Positions 17,625-25,350 of a stretch of DNA of 47,269 bases are shown in pieces (position 1 is the stretch's first letter; every line of letters starts with the position of its first letter). Location of the stretch: assembly GCA_025965195.1 (NCBI GenBank), contig JAOPXK010000007.1, positions 1 to 47,269 of the forward strand. Reading direction: 5' to 3'. The notes under the pieces were generated by a model, which was not told the DNA's origin, made no database searches, and saw nothing but the letters and a program-made list of their open reading frames with translations. The translations under genes were made by a program, and so were the position numbers. This stretch comes from Marmoricola sp. (GTDB lineage: Bacteria > Actinomycetota > Actinomycetes > Propionibacteriales > Nocardioidaceae).

Positions 17625-17806
17625 CCTTCGACGTCCCAAGCGCGGCTGAGCTTGCGAAGCCGCGACCGTCAAGGCAACCACAGCGGATCCTTCGACGTCC
17701 CAAGCGCGACTGAGCTTGCGAAGCCGCGACCGTCAAGGCAACCACAGCGGATCCTTCGACGTCCCAAGCGCGGCTGAGCTTGGGAAGCCGCGACGTTGAG
17801 GGCAAC
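17625..17806. repeat. 64-bp tandem repeat, 2.8 copies
   Basis: Copies begin at 17625, 17689 and 17753 with CCTTCGACGTCCCAAGCGCG. Copies 1 and 2 differ at one base; copy 3 diverges after about 40 bp and stops near 17806. Each unit contains a 7-bp stem (CGCGGCT/AGCCGCG, for example 17641-17647 and 17658-17664); the single change in copy 2 breaks one pair. No gene spans the 329-bp gap 17613-17941; it holds this array and the terminator at 17839. Confidence 0.9.
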
Positions 17807-17838
17807 GACGCCAGCTGGCGATTCGGCGCGAACATGAT

Positions 17839-17862
17839 GGGGTCGGGCGTTTGCCCGGCCCC
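17839..17862 (+). terminator. GC-rich terminator-like hairpin
   Basis: GGGGTCGGGC-GTTT-GCCCGGCCCC forms a 10-bp stem with one G-T pair and a four-base loop, followed by TTCGTGT. It lies between the repeat array and rsbW and probably ends the sodN transcript. Confidence 0.65.
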
Positions 17863-17941
17863 TTCGTGTCGTTCGCAGGCCCCCATCATCGGTCCGCACT
17901 AGTGTTCACTCGGTGCACCGACGGCAGATGAGGAATACATC

Positions 17942-18322
17942 GTGACCATTCGCCCCGACGTCGAACTTCGGCTGCCTGCAGAGAGCGCCTACGTGTCCGT
18001 GTTGCGGATGACGACGGCAGGTCTTGCCGCCAGGGTCGACTTCACCCTCGACGACATCGAGGACCTCCGGATCGCGGTCGGCGAGGCGAGCGCGATTCTC
18101 CTCGACCGCGCAACCGGCGACGGCAGCCTGCACTGCGCGTTCGAGCTCGGCGAGAAGCAGATGCGGATCAGCGTTGCGGCCGACACCGTGGACCCGAAGG
18201 CACCTGACCTCGACAGCTGGGCCTGGCAGGTGCTGGCGGCCCTGACGACCGGCCTCGAGGCCGAAGCCAGCGCCGACCGCGTGACGATCACGCTGTCGAT
18301 GTCGTCCGGTGCCTCGGACTGA
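17942..18322 (+). CDS. RsbW-like anti-sigma factor (degenerate HATPase)
   Basis: A 126-residue protein of the RsbW/SpoIIAB GHKL type, expected to bind the sigma factor encoded 4 bp downstream. The N-box region reads LRIAVGEASAILLDRA; the asparagine that holds magnesium-ATP in active kinases is not at its usual place, and the glycine-rich G-boxes are not recognisable. It may therefore bind sigma without phosphorylating an antagonist. No RsbV-like antagonist gene is in the window. GTG start with GAGGA 7 nt upstream. No candidate SigF promoter was convincing in front of it. Confidence 0.82.
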   Translation: MTIRPDVELRLPAESAYVSVLRMTTAGLAARVDFTLDDIEDLRIAVGEASAILLDRATGDGSLHCAFELGEKQMRISVAADTVDPKAPDLDSWAWQVLAALTTGLEAEASADRVTITLSMSSGASD

Positions 18323-18326
18323 TCCG

Positions 18327-19118
18327 ATGCCCGACATCCACGACGAGGCGAGCGACCTCCCGACGGTCCGCGAGCGCAGCTTTGCGCTGTTCGCGGACTT
18401 CGTCGACGCCGCCACGTCGACCGAGCGCAAGGCCGAGTGTCGAGACGACCTGGTGCACCTGCACCTGCCCCTCGTCGACCACTGTGCCCGCCGTTTCCTC
18501 AACCGCGGCGAGCCCTTCGATGACCTGGTGCAGGTCGGCACGATCGGACTGATCAAGTCCATCGACCGATTCGACCTGGACCGCGGGGTGGAGTTCTCGA
18601 CGTACGCGACACCAACGATCATCGGCGAGATCAAGCGCTACTTCCGCGACAAGGGCTGGGCCATCCGAGTCCCGCGCCGACTCCAGGAACTGCGGATGTC
18701 GATCACCAGTGCCACCGCCGAGCTCTCCCAGCAGCTCGGTCGCTCGCCGACACCACGCGAGATCGCCGCTCGGCTCGAGGTCAGTGTCGAGGAGGTCCTG
18801 GAGGGCATCGAGTCGTCGAACGCCTACTCCACGCTCTCCCTGGACGCCGGCGACTCGAGCTCGGACGGCGCGGCGAGCATGCTCAATGCGCTGGGCGAGA
18901 CCGACGAGGCACTTGAGCACGTGGAGATCCGTGAGTCGATCAAGCCGCTGCTCGAGAGGCTCGAACCCCGGGAGAAGCGGATCCTGCTGCTGCGGTTCTT
19001 CAAGGGGATGACCCAGTCACAGATCGCCAGTGAGATCGGCGTCTCGCAGATGCACGTCTCCCGGTTGCTGAACCGGACCCTGGAGCAGCTTCGCGAGCAG
19101 CTGCATGAGGTCGGCTGA
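18327..19118 (+). CDS. sigF: RNA polymerase sigma factor, SigF/SigB subfamily (group 3)
   Basis: A 263-residue alternative sigma factor. Region 2 reads DDLVQVGTIGLIKSIDRFDL and STYATPTIIGEIKRYFRDKG, region 3 RVPRRLQELR..., and region 4 ends in MTQSQIASEIGVSQMHVSRL, all typical of the SigB/SigF stress and sporulation group. It follows the rsbW-like gene by 4 bp with no ribosome site of its own, indicating translational coupling; a GTG at 18309 is an alternative start. A candidate target promoter, GGTTT-N14-GGGTAT, lies in front of doxX at 30500-30524. Activity is presumably released by partner switching with anti-sigma antagonists encoded elsewhere. Confidence 0.93.
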   Translation: MPDIHDEASDLPTVRERSFALFADFVDAATSTERKAECRDDLVHLHLPLVDHCARRFLNRGEPFDDLVQVGTIGLIKSIDRFDLDRGVEFSTYATPTIIGEIKRYFRDKGWAIRVPRRLQELRMSITSATAELSQQLGRSPTPREIAARLEVSVEEVLEGIESSNAYSTLSLDAGDSSSDGAASMLNALGETDEALEHVEIRESIKPLLERLEPREKRILLLRFFKGMTQSQIASEIGVSQMHVSRLLNRTLEQLREQLHEVG

Positions 19119-19120
19119 GG

Positions 19121-19522
19121 TCAGGGCTGCTCGTGGCGGTTGAGCGCGTCGAGCGAGGCCGGCTGCAGCAGGGCCACCAGGACGAGTACGGCGGGGACCG
19201 CCAGGATCACCGAGATCGGCCAAGTGCCGCCGGTTCGGAAGTTCCACGCCAACCCGAGCCAGGCCAACTGGGAGAACAGCACGGGCCCACGGGACCACGA
19301 GCGGAGCGAGTTCATCCCCCACGCGCACAGGATCAGGGCTGCGCCATAGACCACGAAGAAGAGCGTCGTCGAGGCGCCCATCACGAACCGGTGCGACGTG
19401 GTGTTGGCCGCCTCGCTGATCCCGTAGCCGAGGGTCATCAGACCCTCCACGAAGGTGAGTCCAGCCGCCACCACGAGGGGTGCCGGAGTCCCGGGCTGAG
19501 GGTTCTCGGTCGGTGGAGTCAC
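19121..19522 (-). CDS. Small four-helix membrane protein
   Basis: A 133-residue protein with about four hydrophobic segments (near 18-40, 52-75, 83-100 and 105-125; for example LFFVVYGAALILCAWGM and VILAVPAVLVLVALLQ) and short hydrophilic ends. I do not recognise catalytic motifs; similar unnamed integral membrane proteins are common in actinobacteria. The GTG at 19522 was chosen because TACCCT lies 7 nt before it, predicting a leaderless transcript; a GTG at 19555 has no support. It converges on sigF, only 2 bp apart. Confidence 0.65.
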   Translation of the reverse strand: MTPPTENPQPGTPAPLVVAAGLTFVEGLMTLGYGISEAANTTSHRFVMGASTTLFFVVYGAALILCAWGMNSLRSWSRGPVLFSQLAWLGLAWNFRTGGTWPISVILAVPAVLVLVALLQPASLDALNRHEQP

Positions 19523-19529
19523 GTGGATG

Positions 19530-19535
19530 AGGGTA
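19530..19535 (-). promoter_or_regulatory. -10 hexamer of the small membrane protein gene
   Basis: TACCCT on the minus strand, 7 nt before the GTG at 19522. A TTGACA lies further upstream (19557-19562) but 21 bp away, too far to be its ideal partner. Confidence 0.45.
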
Positions 19536-19720
19536 ATCGTCGCCGGGGAGCACACCTGTCAACCCCGTCACGCAAGTAACTCCTGTGATCAACGCGACCG
19601 TCATGGGGCTTGTGCCGGGGCGCATGACTTGCAACGATTGAACGGTCGTGTCGCCCGGCTTGGGTTGACTGCGACATCCCACTTGCCCGCGACGAGAACT
19701 GTCACGTGCAGGTCGGGTCT

Positions 19721-19736
19721 CGTGAAAGCGTTCACA
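19721..19736. promoter_or_regulatory. CRP-type site upstream of whiB1
   Basis: CGTGA-N6-TCACA differs at one base from the mycobacterial CRP consensus TGTGA-N6-TCACA. M. tuberculosis whiB1 is controlled by the CRP homologue Rv3676, and the position here, 83 bp before the whiB1 start, fits. The remaining gap from 19523 to 19818 shows no gene. Confidence 0.6.
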
Positions 19737-19818
19737 ACGATGCGCGCAGACACACCGACCGCGGTTGGCTGACCCTCAGGCAGTTGCCTGCGACGAGAAG
19801 AAAGAGGAGCCCTTCCCC

Positions 19819-20070
19819 ATGGATTGGCGTGACCGCTCTGCATGCCTTGATGAGGACCCGGAGCTGTTCTTCCCGATCGGCAACACCGGTCCAGCGATCC
19901 TCCAGATCGAGGAGGCCAAGGTCGTGTGTCGACGCTGCGACGTACGCGAGCAGTGTCTCGCGTGGGCTCTCGAGGCGGGGCAGGACCACGGCGTCTGGGG
20001 TGGACTCAGCGAGGACGAGCGCCGCGCCCTCAAGCGCCGCAACGCCCGGGCCCGCGTCCGCACCGCCTAG
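19819..20070 (+). CDS. whiB1: WhiB1/WblE iron-sulfur regulator
   Basis: An 83-residue cytoplasmic [4Fe-4S] protein. The four cluster cysteines are C9, C37, C40 and C46, the exact spacing of M. tuberculosis WhiB1, and the GVWGG turn plus basic tail (ALKRRNARARVRT) are present. WhiB1 binds region 4 of the primary sigma factor, reacts with nitric oxide, and is essential in mycobacteria. The ATG at 19819 follows GAGGAG at 9 nt; residues upstream of it in the open frame do not belong to the family. A probable CRP site precedes it. It converges on pdtaS, as Rv3219 does on Rv3220c. Confidence 0.96.
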   Translation: MDWRDRSACLDEDPELFFPIGNTGPAILQIEEAKVVCRRCDVREQCLAWALEAGQDHGVWGGLSEDERRALKRRNARARVRTA

Positions 20071-20078
20071 ACGACTGC

Positions 20079-21539
20079 CTACACGGGCATCTCCAGCACG
20101 ACGCGGGTGCCCTTCCGGTGCCCGCGTCCGCCGATGCTGATCGAGCCACCGAGCTCTGAGACGAGCGTCTTGACGATCGAGAGCCCGAGGCTTGACGACG
20201 TCTCCAGGTCGAAACCTTCGGGGAGGCCGATGCCGTCGTCCTCGATCGCAACGGTCAGGAGCTCCCCGTTCGATGTGCAGATCACCTCGATCGTGCCGCC
20301 GACCTCTGGCTCGAAGGCGTGCTCGACGGCGTTCTGCAGCACCTCGGTCAGCACCATCGCGAGCGGAGTGGCGGCGTCGGAGCTGAGCGTCCCGAAGGAG
20401 CCGGTACGCCGGGTCAGGATCGGCGCCCCCTGCGTGCCGACATCGGTGACGAGCCGCTGCAGCCGGTCGGCGATCTCGTCGAACTCCACCAAGGCGTCGA
20501 AGTTCGTGCTGAGGGTCTCGTGGACGATCGCAATCGATCCGACCCGGCGGACGGCTTCCTCCAGGGCCTCGCGACCCTCCCCCGGGCCGATCCGCCGGGC
20601 CTGTAGCCGCAGCAGCGCAGCGACCGTCTGCAGGTTGTTCTTCACCCGGTGGTGGATCTCGCGGATGGTCGCGTCCTTGGTGACCAGCTCACGATCACGC
20701 CGGCGCAGCTCGGTCACGTCGCGGAGCAGGATCAGTCCCCCGGTGAGCTCTCCGGTCGGGCGCATCGGGATCGCGCGCATGATCACGGTCGCGCCACTGT
20801 TGCCGAGCTCGGTGTCGCGGGGCATCCGGCCACCCAGGACCGCGCTGATCGTCTCCTCGTCGGGGCGCTGCCGGGGCGGGATGAGCTCGCGCGTGGTGTC
20901 GGCGAGGCTCAACCCGGCGAGGTCACCCTGGAGCCCCAGCTTGCGGTAGACCGACAGCGCATTGGGGCTGGCGTAGGCGACCCGGCCCGAGGAGTCGACC
21001 CGGATGAACCCGTCACCGACCCGCGGTGAGTCGGCGTGGTCGGAGCGCTGGCCGGGATAGGGAAAGAACCCGTTGGCGATCATCTGGGTGAGCTCGCTGG
21101 CCGTCTGCAGGTAGGAGAGCTCGAGGCGGCTCGGCGTACGGACGCCCTGAAGGTTGGTGTTGCGGGCGACGACCGCGATCACCCGGGCGCCCCGGCGCAC
21201 CGGAATCGCCTCCACCCGCACGGGTACGTCGTCGCGCCACTCGGGATCTCCGTCACGGGCGATCCGGCCGTTCAGGAAGGCTGCGTCGAGCAGCCGTCGC
21301 CGGCCGGTCCGGACGAACTCGCCGACGACATCGTCGACGAGCGCGGTCGGCCCCGTCGTAGGCCGCATCTGGGCGCCGGCCCAGTAGCCCGAGCCGTCCC
21401 GGTCGGGCAACCAGAGCACCAGGTCGGCAAACGACAGATCGGCGATGATCTGCCAGTCGGCGAGCAGCAGCGAGATCCAGCCGAGGTCCTCCGGAGCGAG
21501 GTCGGTGTGGGCCCGGGCGAGCTCATGTAGGGACGGCAC
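20079..21539 (-). CDS. pdtaS: PdtaS-type sensor histidine kinase
   Basis: A 486-residue soluble kinase. Order: an N-terminal GAF-like domain (about 1-150), a PAS domain (about 175-280) and a HisKA_2/HWE-type kinase module with the phospho-acceptor region EIHHRVKNNLQTVAALLRLQ at H296-H297, then an HATPase domain with VLTEVLQNAVEHAF and DDGIGLPEGF. This is the layout of Rv3220c PdtaS, which phosphorylates the ANTAR regulator PdtaR; no response regulator is encoded here, as in M. tuberculosis. The GTG at 21539 has TAGGGT 6 nt upstream. The DUF2785-like gene is divergent. Confidence 0.92.
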   Translation of the reverse strand: MPSLHELARAHTDLAPEDLGWISLLLADWQIIADLSFADLVLWLPDRDGSGYWAGAQMRPTTGPTALVDDVVGEFVRTGRRRLLDAAFLNGRIARDGDPEWRDDVPVRVEAIPVRRGARVIAVVARNTNLQGVRTPSRLELSYLQTASELTQMIANGFFPYPGQRSDHADSPRVGDGFIRVDSSGRVAYASPNALSVYRKLGLQGDLAGLSLADTTRELIPPRQRPDEETISAVLGGRMPRDTELGNSGATVIMRAIPMRPTGELTGGLILLRDVTELRRRDRELVTKDATIREIHHRVKNNLQTVAALLRLQARRIGPGEGREALEEAVRRVGSIAIVHETLSTNFDALVEFDEIADRLQRLVTDVGTQGAPILTRRTGSFGTLSSDAATPLAMVLTEVLQNAVEHAFEPEVGGTIEVICTSNGELLTVAIEDDGIGLPEGFDLETSSSLGLSIVKTLVSELGGSISIGGRGHRKGTRVVLEMPV

Positions 21540-21545
21540 GCGCCC

Positions 21546-21551
21546 ACCCTA
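21546..21551 (-). promoter_or_regulatory. -10 hexamer of pdtaS
   Basis: TAGGGT on the minus strand with exactly 6 nt to the GTG start at 21539. Confidence 0.5.
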
Positions 21552-21565
21552 GTGATGGGTGATGC

Positions 21566-21571
21566 GACAAT
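21566..21571 (+). promoter_or_regulatory. -10 hexamer of the DUF2785-like gene
   Basis: GACAAT with 7 nt to the ATG at 21579. It overlaps two earlier in-frame ATGs (21552 and 21570), which argues against them. Confidence 0.4.
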
Positions 21572-21578
21572 GTGCGGC

Positions 21579-22433
21579 ATGGCATCGGGGTTCTGGGAGC
21601 AGGTGGTTGCCGACGGACTCAAGGTCCCCGACACCCGTCCACTGGACGAGATGACGGCCGATCTGACCCGGATGCTCGGTGACACCGATCCCCACGTCCG
21701 CGACGGCATCGCCTATCCGACGCTGGCGACCTGGGTCGCCGACGGGGTGTACGACGACCTGCTGACCGGCCTCGGCGACGGCATCTGCGACGGTCTGGAC
21801 GTCGGTATCGGGGAGAACGGCACCGACAGCGTCTTCCGCCGCAGCTTCTCCTCGCTGATCGTGGCCGAGTGCATCGAACGCGACACCGCCTCCGCTCTCG
21901 TGGCGCCCAATGTCATCCTCCGCTGGGGCGACCGGCTCGCCGGCTGGCTGGTGCGCGAGAACGACCTGCGGGGGTTCGTCGCCGACAAGGGCTGGGCGCA
22001 CGCCGTCGCCCACGGTGCGGATGCGATGGGCGCGCTTGCCCAGTCCCCGCAGATCGGTCGGCTGGAGCTGACCGTGATCCTCGACGTGATCGCGGACCGG
22101 CTGCTGCTGCCAACCGAAGAGTTCTTCGTCTGCGGCGAGGACGACCGGCTGGCGCGGGCCACGATGCACATCCTGCGGCGCGACGTACTCGGTCTCGAGG
22201 TGCTTGAGCCCTGGGTCGCGCGCGTCGCGGCCGGGGCGAGGGTCAAGGGCGGCAACGAGACCCGCAACCCGTTCGAGGTGTCCGGCAATGTGCAGTCCTA
22301 CCTGCGCAGCCTGCATCTTCAGCTCGGCCTCGGGAGCAAGCATCCGCAGGTGCGTAGCGACCTGCTGCTCGTGCTGATCGACCAGCTGCGGGCCACGAAC
22401 ACGGCGTATTTCGTGCCGCCGCACAGGCACTGA
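21579..22433 (+). CDS. DUF2785-like protein
   Basis: A 284-residue soluble, helical protein. The central segment ENDLRGFVADKGWAHAVAHG and the spacing around it match my memory of the DUF2785 family, whose function is unknown. Length is normal for the family. It lacks signal peptide and membrane segments. It is divergent from pdtaS with promoters 20 bp apart, and the IlvG-like gene follows 29 bp downstream behind its own -10 element. A role in signalling cannot be inferred. Confidence 0.72.
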   Translation: MASGFWEQVVADGLKVPDTRPLDEMTADLTRMLGDTDPHVRDGIAYPTLATWVADGVYDDLLTGLGDGICDGLDVGIGENGTDSVFRRSFSSLIVAECIERDTASALVAPNVILRWGDRLAGWLVRENDLRGFVADKGWAHAVAHGADAMGALAQSPQIGRLELTVILDVIADRLLLPTEEFFVCGEDDRLARATMHILRRDVLGLEVLEPWVARVAAGARVKGGNETRNPFEVSGNVQSYLRSLHLQLGLGSKHPQVRSDLLLVLIDQLRATNTAYFVPPHRH

Positions 22434-22450
22434 CACCCGGCGCGCGCTAG

Positions 22451-22456
22451 TAGCCT
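22451..22456 (+). promoter_or_regulatory. -10 hexamer of the IlvG-like gene
   Basis: TAGCCT with exactly 6 nt to the ATG at 22463. Confidence 0.45.
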
Positions 22457-22462
22457 CCCTGC

Positions 22463-24163
22463 ATGGCGTCTGAAACCTCTGCTGAGACCACTCCGTCGAC
22501 CGAAGCCGTCGAGGCGCACTCCGGCCAGCATGCCGTGGCTGTCGCGCGCGAACACGGCATCGAGGTGATGTTCACGCTGTCGGGAGCCCACGTCTTCCCG
22601 ATGTACGACGGCGCAGTGACCGCCGACCCGCAGATGCGGATCCTCGACGTCCGCCACGAACAGACGGCCGCGTTCGCTGCGGAGGCAATGGGCAAACTGA
22701 CGCGCAAGCCCGGACTCGCCGTGCTGACGGCCGGACCCGGTGTCACCAACGGTGTCAGCGCGATCGCTCAGGCGAGCTTCTCCGGTTCCCCGCTGGTCGT
22801 CATCGGTGGGCGCGCGCCGGCCAACCGCTGGGGCAGCGGCTCGCTGCAGGAGCTCGACCAGCCGCCGATCATCGCGCCGGTCGCCAAGGCGGCACACACG
22901 ATCCACACCGCACCCGAGGTCGCCGACGGCGTCCACGAGGCGTTCACCCTCGCCGGCTCGTCCCACCGCGGACCGGTCTTCCTCGACATCCCGATGGACG
23001 AGTTCTTCAACACCTCAGCGGTGGTCCGGCCGGTCGTCGTCCCAGCGGCCCCGGTCGAGCCGGACAGCGAAGCGATCTCCGACATCGCGGAGCTCCTCGG
23101 CAACGCCAGCCGCCCGGTGCTCGTGCTCGGCACGGATGTCTGGGCCGACGGTGCCGAGGAGGCCGCGCTCCGCCTCGTCGAGGAGACCGGCATCCCGACG
23201 ATCACGAACGGGATGGGCCGCGGCGTCGTACCCGGTGGACATCCGCTGCTCGTCACCAAGGCTCGCGGTGCGGCGCTCGGCGGCAGCGACCTCGTGGTCG
23301 TCGTCGGCACCCCGCTCGACTTCCGGCTCGGCTACGGAGTCTTCGGCGGCCCGGACAAGAACCCCGACGGTGCGCCCGCCGCCCTGGTCGTTCACATCGC
23401 GGACTCCGAGGGTCAGGTCTCTGGTCACGCCAAGCTCGCCGGCCACGCCAGCGGGGACCTCACCCTCGCCCTTGACGGGCTGCGCGGCGCCATCGGCCAG
23501 CTGGTCCGCAAGCCCGACTGGGCGGCCTGGACGAGCCAGCTCCAGGACACCGTGCAGGCGGCAACGGCCCGTGACAACGAGCTGCTGACGGCAACGGCCG
23601 ACCCGATCCACCCGGCCCGGATCTACGGTGAGCTGCTCCCCCGGCTCGCCGAGGACGCGATCGTGATCGGCGACGGCGGCGACTTCGTGTCCTTCGCCGG
23701 CAAGTTCGTGGAGCCGAAGAAGCCCGGCGGCTGGCTCGACCCCGGTCCCTACGGCTGCCTCGGTGCCGGTCTGGGCGCGGCCATCGCGGCTCGGCTGCAC
23801 CGGCCGTCGGCCCAGGTCGTCCTGTTGTACGGCGATGGCGCGGCCGGCATGTCGCTGATGGACGTCGACACCCTGGTCCGCCACCAGTTGCCGGTCGTGA
23901 TGATCGTGGGCAACAACTCCGCCTGGGGCCTGGAGAAAGGCCCGATGCAGATGCTCTACGGCTACGACGTTGCCGCGGATCTCGCGCCGCAGACGCGCTA
24001 CGACGAGGTCGTGAAGGCGCTCGGCGGAGCCGGCGAGCTGGTCACCGACCCGGCTCAGATCGGGCCTGCGATCGACCGCGCCTTCGCAGCGAACGTGCCC
24101 TACCTGATCAACGTGATCACCGACGTCAACGCGGCGTACCCGCGGAACACGTTCGGCATCTGA
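22463..24163 (+). CDS. Thiamine diphosphate-dependent enzyme, acetolactate synthase large-subunit-like (IlvG/IlvX type)
   Basis: A 566-residue TPP enzyme. The activating glutamate is in VRHEQTAAFAAEAMG, the central domain is present, and the diphosphate/metal motif is GDGAAGMSLMDVDTL...NNS. It is closest in feel to actinobacterial IlvG/IlvX-like paralogues rather than IlvB: no small regulatory subunit gene (ilvN) follows; a GNAT gene does, 8 bp later. It could be acetolactate synthase, oxalyl-CoA decarboxylase-like or another 2-keto acid lyase; the real reaction is not determined by sequence here. Confidence 0.87.
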   Translation: MASETSAETTPSTEAVEAHSGQHAVAVAREHGIEVMFTLSGAHVFPMYDGAVTADPQMRILDVRHEQTAAFAAEAMGKLTRKPGLAVLTAGPGVTNGVSAIAQASFSGSPLVVIGGRAPANRWGSGSLQELDQPPIIAPVAKAAHTIHTAPEVADGVHEAFTLAGSSHRGPVFLDIPMDEFFNTSAVVRPVVVPAAPVEPDSEAISDIAELLGNASRPVLVLGTDVWADGAEEAALRLVEETGIPTITNGMGRGVVPGGHPLLVTKARGAALGGSDLVVVVGTPLDFRLGYGVFGGPDKNPDGAPAALVVHIADSEGQVSGHAKLAGHASGDLTLALDGLRGAIGQLVRKPDWAAWTSQLQDTVQAATARDNELLTATADPIHPARIYGELLPRLAEDAIVIGDGGDFVSFAGKFVEPKKPGGWLDPGPYGCLGAGLGAAIAARLHRPSAQVVLLYGDGAAGMSLMDVDTLVRHQLPVVMIVGNNSAWGLEKGPMQMLYGYDVAADLAPQTRYDEVVKALGGAGELVTDPAQIGPAIDRAFAANVPYLINVITDVNAAYPRNTFGI

Positions 24164-24171
24164 GGGCCCCG

Positions 24172-24708
24172 ATGCGTATCGAGCTCGTCGACCCCGACAC
24201 TGCCGACCCGAAGCTGCTGGACGAGATCGGTGTGCAGACCGCAACCGTCTATCTGGCCGGTGACTTCATCGCACCGGCCGATGGCTACGTCGAGCGCCTC
24301 CGCGACGCGACCAGGCGTGCCAGGGAAGCCGAGCTGTGGATCGCGCTGGGGGACAACGGTGTGCTGCTCGGCTCGGTGACGTTCTGCCCGACCGGTTCGT
24401 CCTACGTCGAGATCGCCGAGCCCGGTGAGGGCGAGTTCAGGATGCTCGCGGTCAGTCCGCTCGCGCGCCGCCTCGGCATCGGGTCGAACCTCGTCGACAA
24501 GTGCATCGAGCGCTCCCGCGAGCTCGGCCACACCGGCGTCCGGCTGTCCACGATGTCGACGATGACGGCGGCTCACAAGATCTACCAGCGGCTGGGGTTC
24601 GTGCGCGACGAGGCGCACGACTGGTCACCCGTGCCGGGCGTGCTGCTGTGGGCGTTCTACCTGGCGCTTGCGGGTCCGGTGGATTCGGCCGACGTCGCCG
24701 GCCGCTGA
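24172..24708 (+). CDS. GNAT-family N-acetyltransferase
   Basis: A 178-residue acetyl-CoA-dependent acyltransferase. The conserved acetyl-CoA loop is LAVSPLARRLGIGSNLVDKC (Q/RxxGxG/A form RRLGIG), preceded by the strand FRMLAV and followed by the YQRLGF motif. It starts 8 bp after the IlvG-like stop and is surely cotranscribed with it. Substrate (amine, protein N-terminus or other) unknown. Confidence 0.87.
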   Translation: MRIELVDPDTADPKLLDEIGVQTATVYLAGDFIAPADGYVERLRDATRRAREAELWIALGDNGVLLGSVTFCPTGSSYVEIAEPGEGEFRMLAVSPLARRLGIGSNLVDKCIERSRELGHTGVRLSTMSTMTAAHKIYQRLGFVRDEAHDWSPVPGVLLWAFYLALAGPVDSADVAGR

Positions 24709-24728
24709 ACCAGCCCGAACCCTGCCGG

Positions 24729-25115
24729 TCAGCTGATCCTGGACATGAACCGCGCGGCGTCGACGACCACCCGGGTGATCTCGCCCGAGCCGACCAGCTT
24801 GCCGTCGGCGTGCGAGGCCGCCACGGCAAAGCGGACCAGCCGGCCATCGACGTACGCCGTGGTGGCGGTGACGGAGACGGTCGCGCCGACCGGCGAGGCC
24901 ACGAGGTGCTCGAGCGAGATCCGGGTGCCCACGCTGGTGGAGCCATTGCCGAGGGAGTCCGCGAGGGCCTGACAGGTCACGGCCTCACACCAGGCCAGCA
25001 GCCTCGGCGTGCCGAGGACGGGCAGGCTACCCGACCCGACCGCGATCGCGGTGTCGTCAGTGGTGACCGTGAACGATTGGGTGGCAGCTGTGCCGACGTC
25101 GACCATGTCGTTCAT
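24729..25115 (-). CDS. Hotdog-fold thioesterase, fluoroacetyl-CoA thioesterase-like
   Basis: A 128-residue thioesterase. The run PVLGTPRLLAWCEAVTCQAL followed by TSVGTRISLEHLVASPVG matches the FlK-like hotdog family, which hydrolyses short acyl-CoAs; the conserved Thr, Glu and His positions appear present. The ATG at 25115 lies almost on the end of the bL37 terminator and has no ribosome site, so the true start may be the ATG at 25106. Downstream of, and on the same strand as, bL37. Substrate unknown; the fluoroacetyl specificity of FlK should not be assumed. Confidence 0.78.
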   Translation of the reverse strand: MNDMVDVGTAATQSFTVTTDDTAIAVGSGSLPVLGTPRLLAWCEAVTCQALADSLGNGSTSVGTRISLEHLVASPVGATVSVTATTAYVDGRLVRFAVAASHADGKLVGSGEITRVVVDAARFMSRIS

Positions 25116-25119
25116 CAAA

Positions 25120-25168
25120 GCAAACAAAAGAGCCCCAGGCACCTGTCGAAAACAGGGTCTTGGCGCTC
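25120..25168 (-). terminator. Rho-independent terminator after bL37
   Basis: On the minus strand an imperfect 16-bp stem (GAGCGCCAAGACCCTG with CAGGTGCCTGGGGCTC) and a TTTTCGA loop are followed by TTTTGTTTG. It ends the sigR-rsrA-bL37 transcript. Confidence 0.75.
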
Positions 25169-25183
25169 ATTTGTTTCGCTGAT

Positions 25184-25258
25184 TCAGGCGTTGGGGCGCT
25201 TGCCGTGGTTGGCGGCTTTCTTCTTGCGCGCGCGACGCTTGCGTCCAGTCTTGCCCAT
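25184..25258 (-). CDS. 50S ribosomal protein bL37
   Basis: A 24-residue, highly basic peptide, MGKTGRKRRARKKKAANHGK followed by RPNA. The tail matches the small actinobacterial ribosomal protein bL37 seen in mycobacterial ribosome structures. AGGAGG lies 5 nt before the ATG, one of the strongest ribosome sites in the window. It is 92 bp downstream of rsrA on the same strand, then a clear terminator follows, so it may be expressed with the thiol-stress regulators. Too short for most gene finders. Confidence 0.9.
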   Translation of the reverse strand: MGKTGRKRRARKKKAANHGKRPNA

Positions 25259-25350
25259 GGATCCTCCTACGACGTCCTCCGCGGCTCGTTCCACCGGCAG
25301 AGCGACGTACATCTTCTCAGGAACTCGGCCTGAGCACGAATCGGGCCGAT

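Noticed and set aside
17625..17806. Repeat array as a CRISPR
   Set aside because: The 64-bp units are contiguous with no unique spacers and there are no cas genes.
17904..17938. SigF-type promoter for rsbW-sigF (GTTC...GGAATAC)
   Set aside because: The spacer is about 24 bp and the -10 is poor.
24147..24156. GAACACGTTC in the IlvG-like gene as a second KstR site
   Set aside because: It lies inside the coding region near the C-terminus and lacks the outer T and A of the consensus.
25116..25142. Thioesterase start at 25142
   Set aside because: It would place the N-terminus within the bL37 terminator hairpin.
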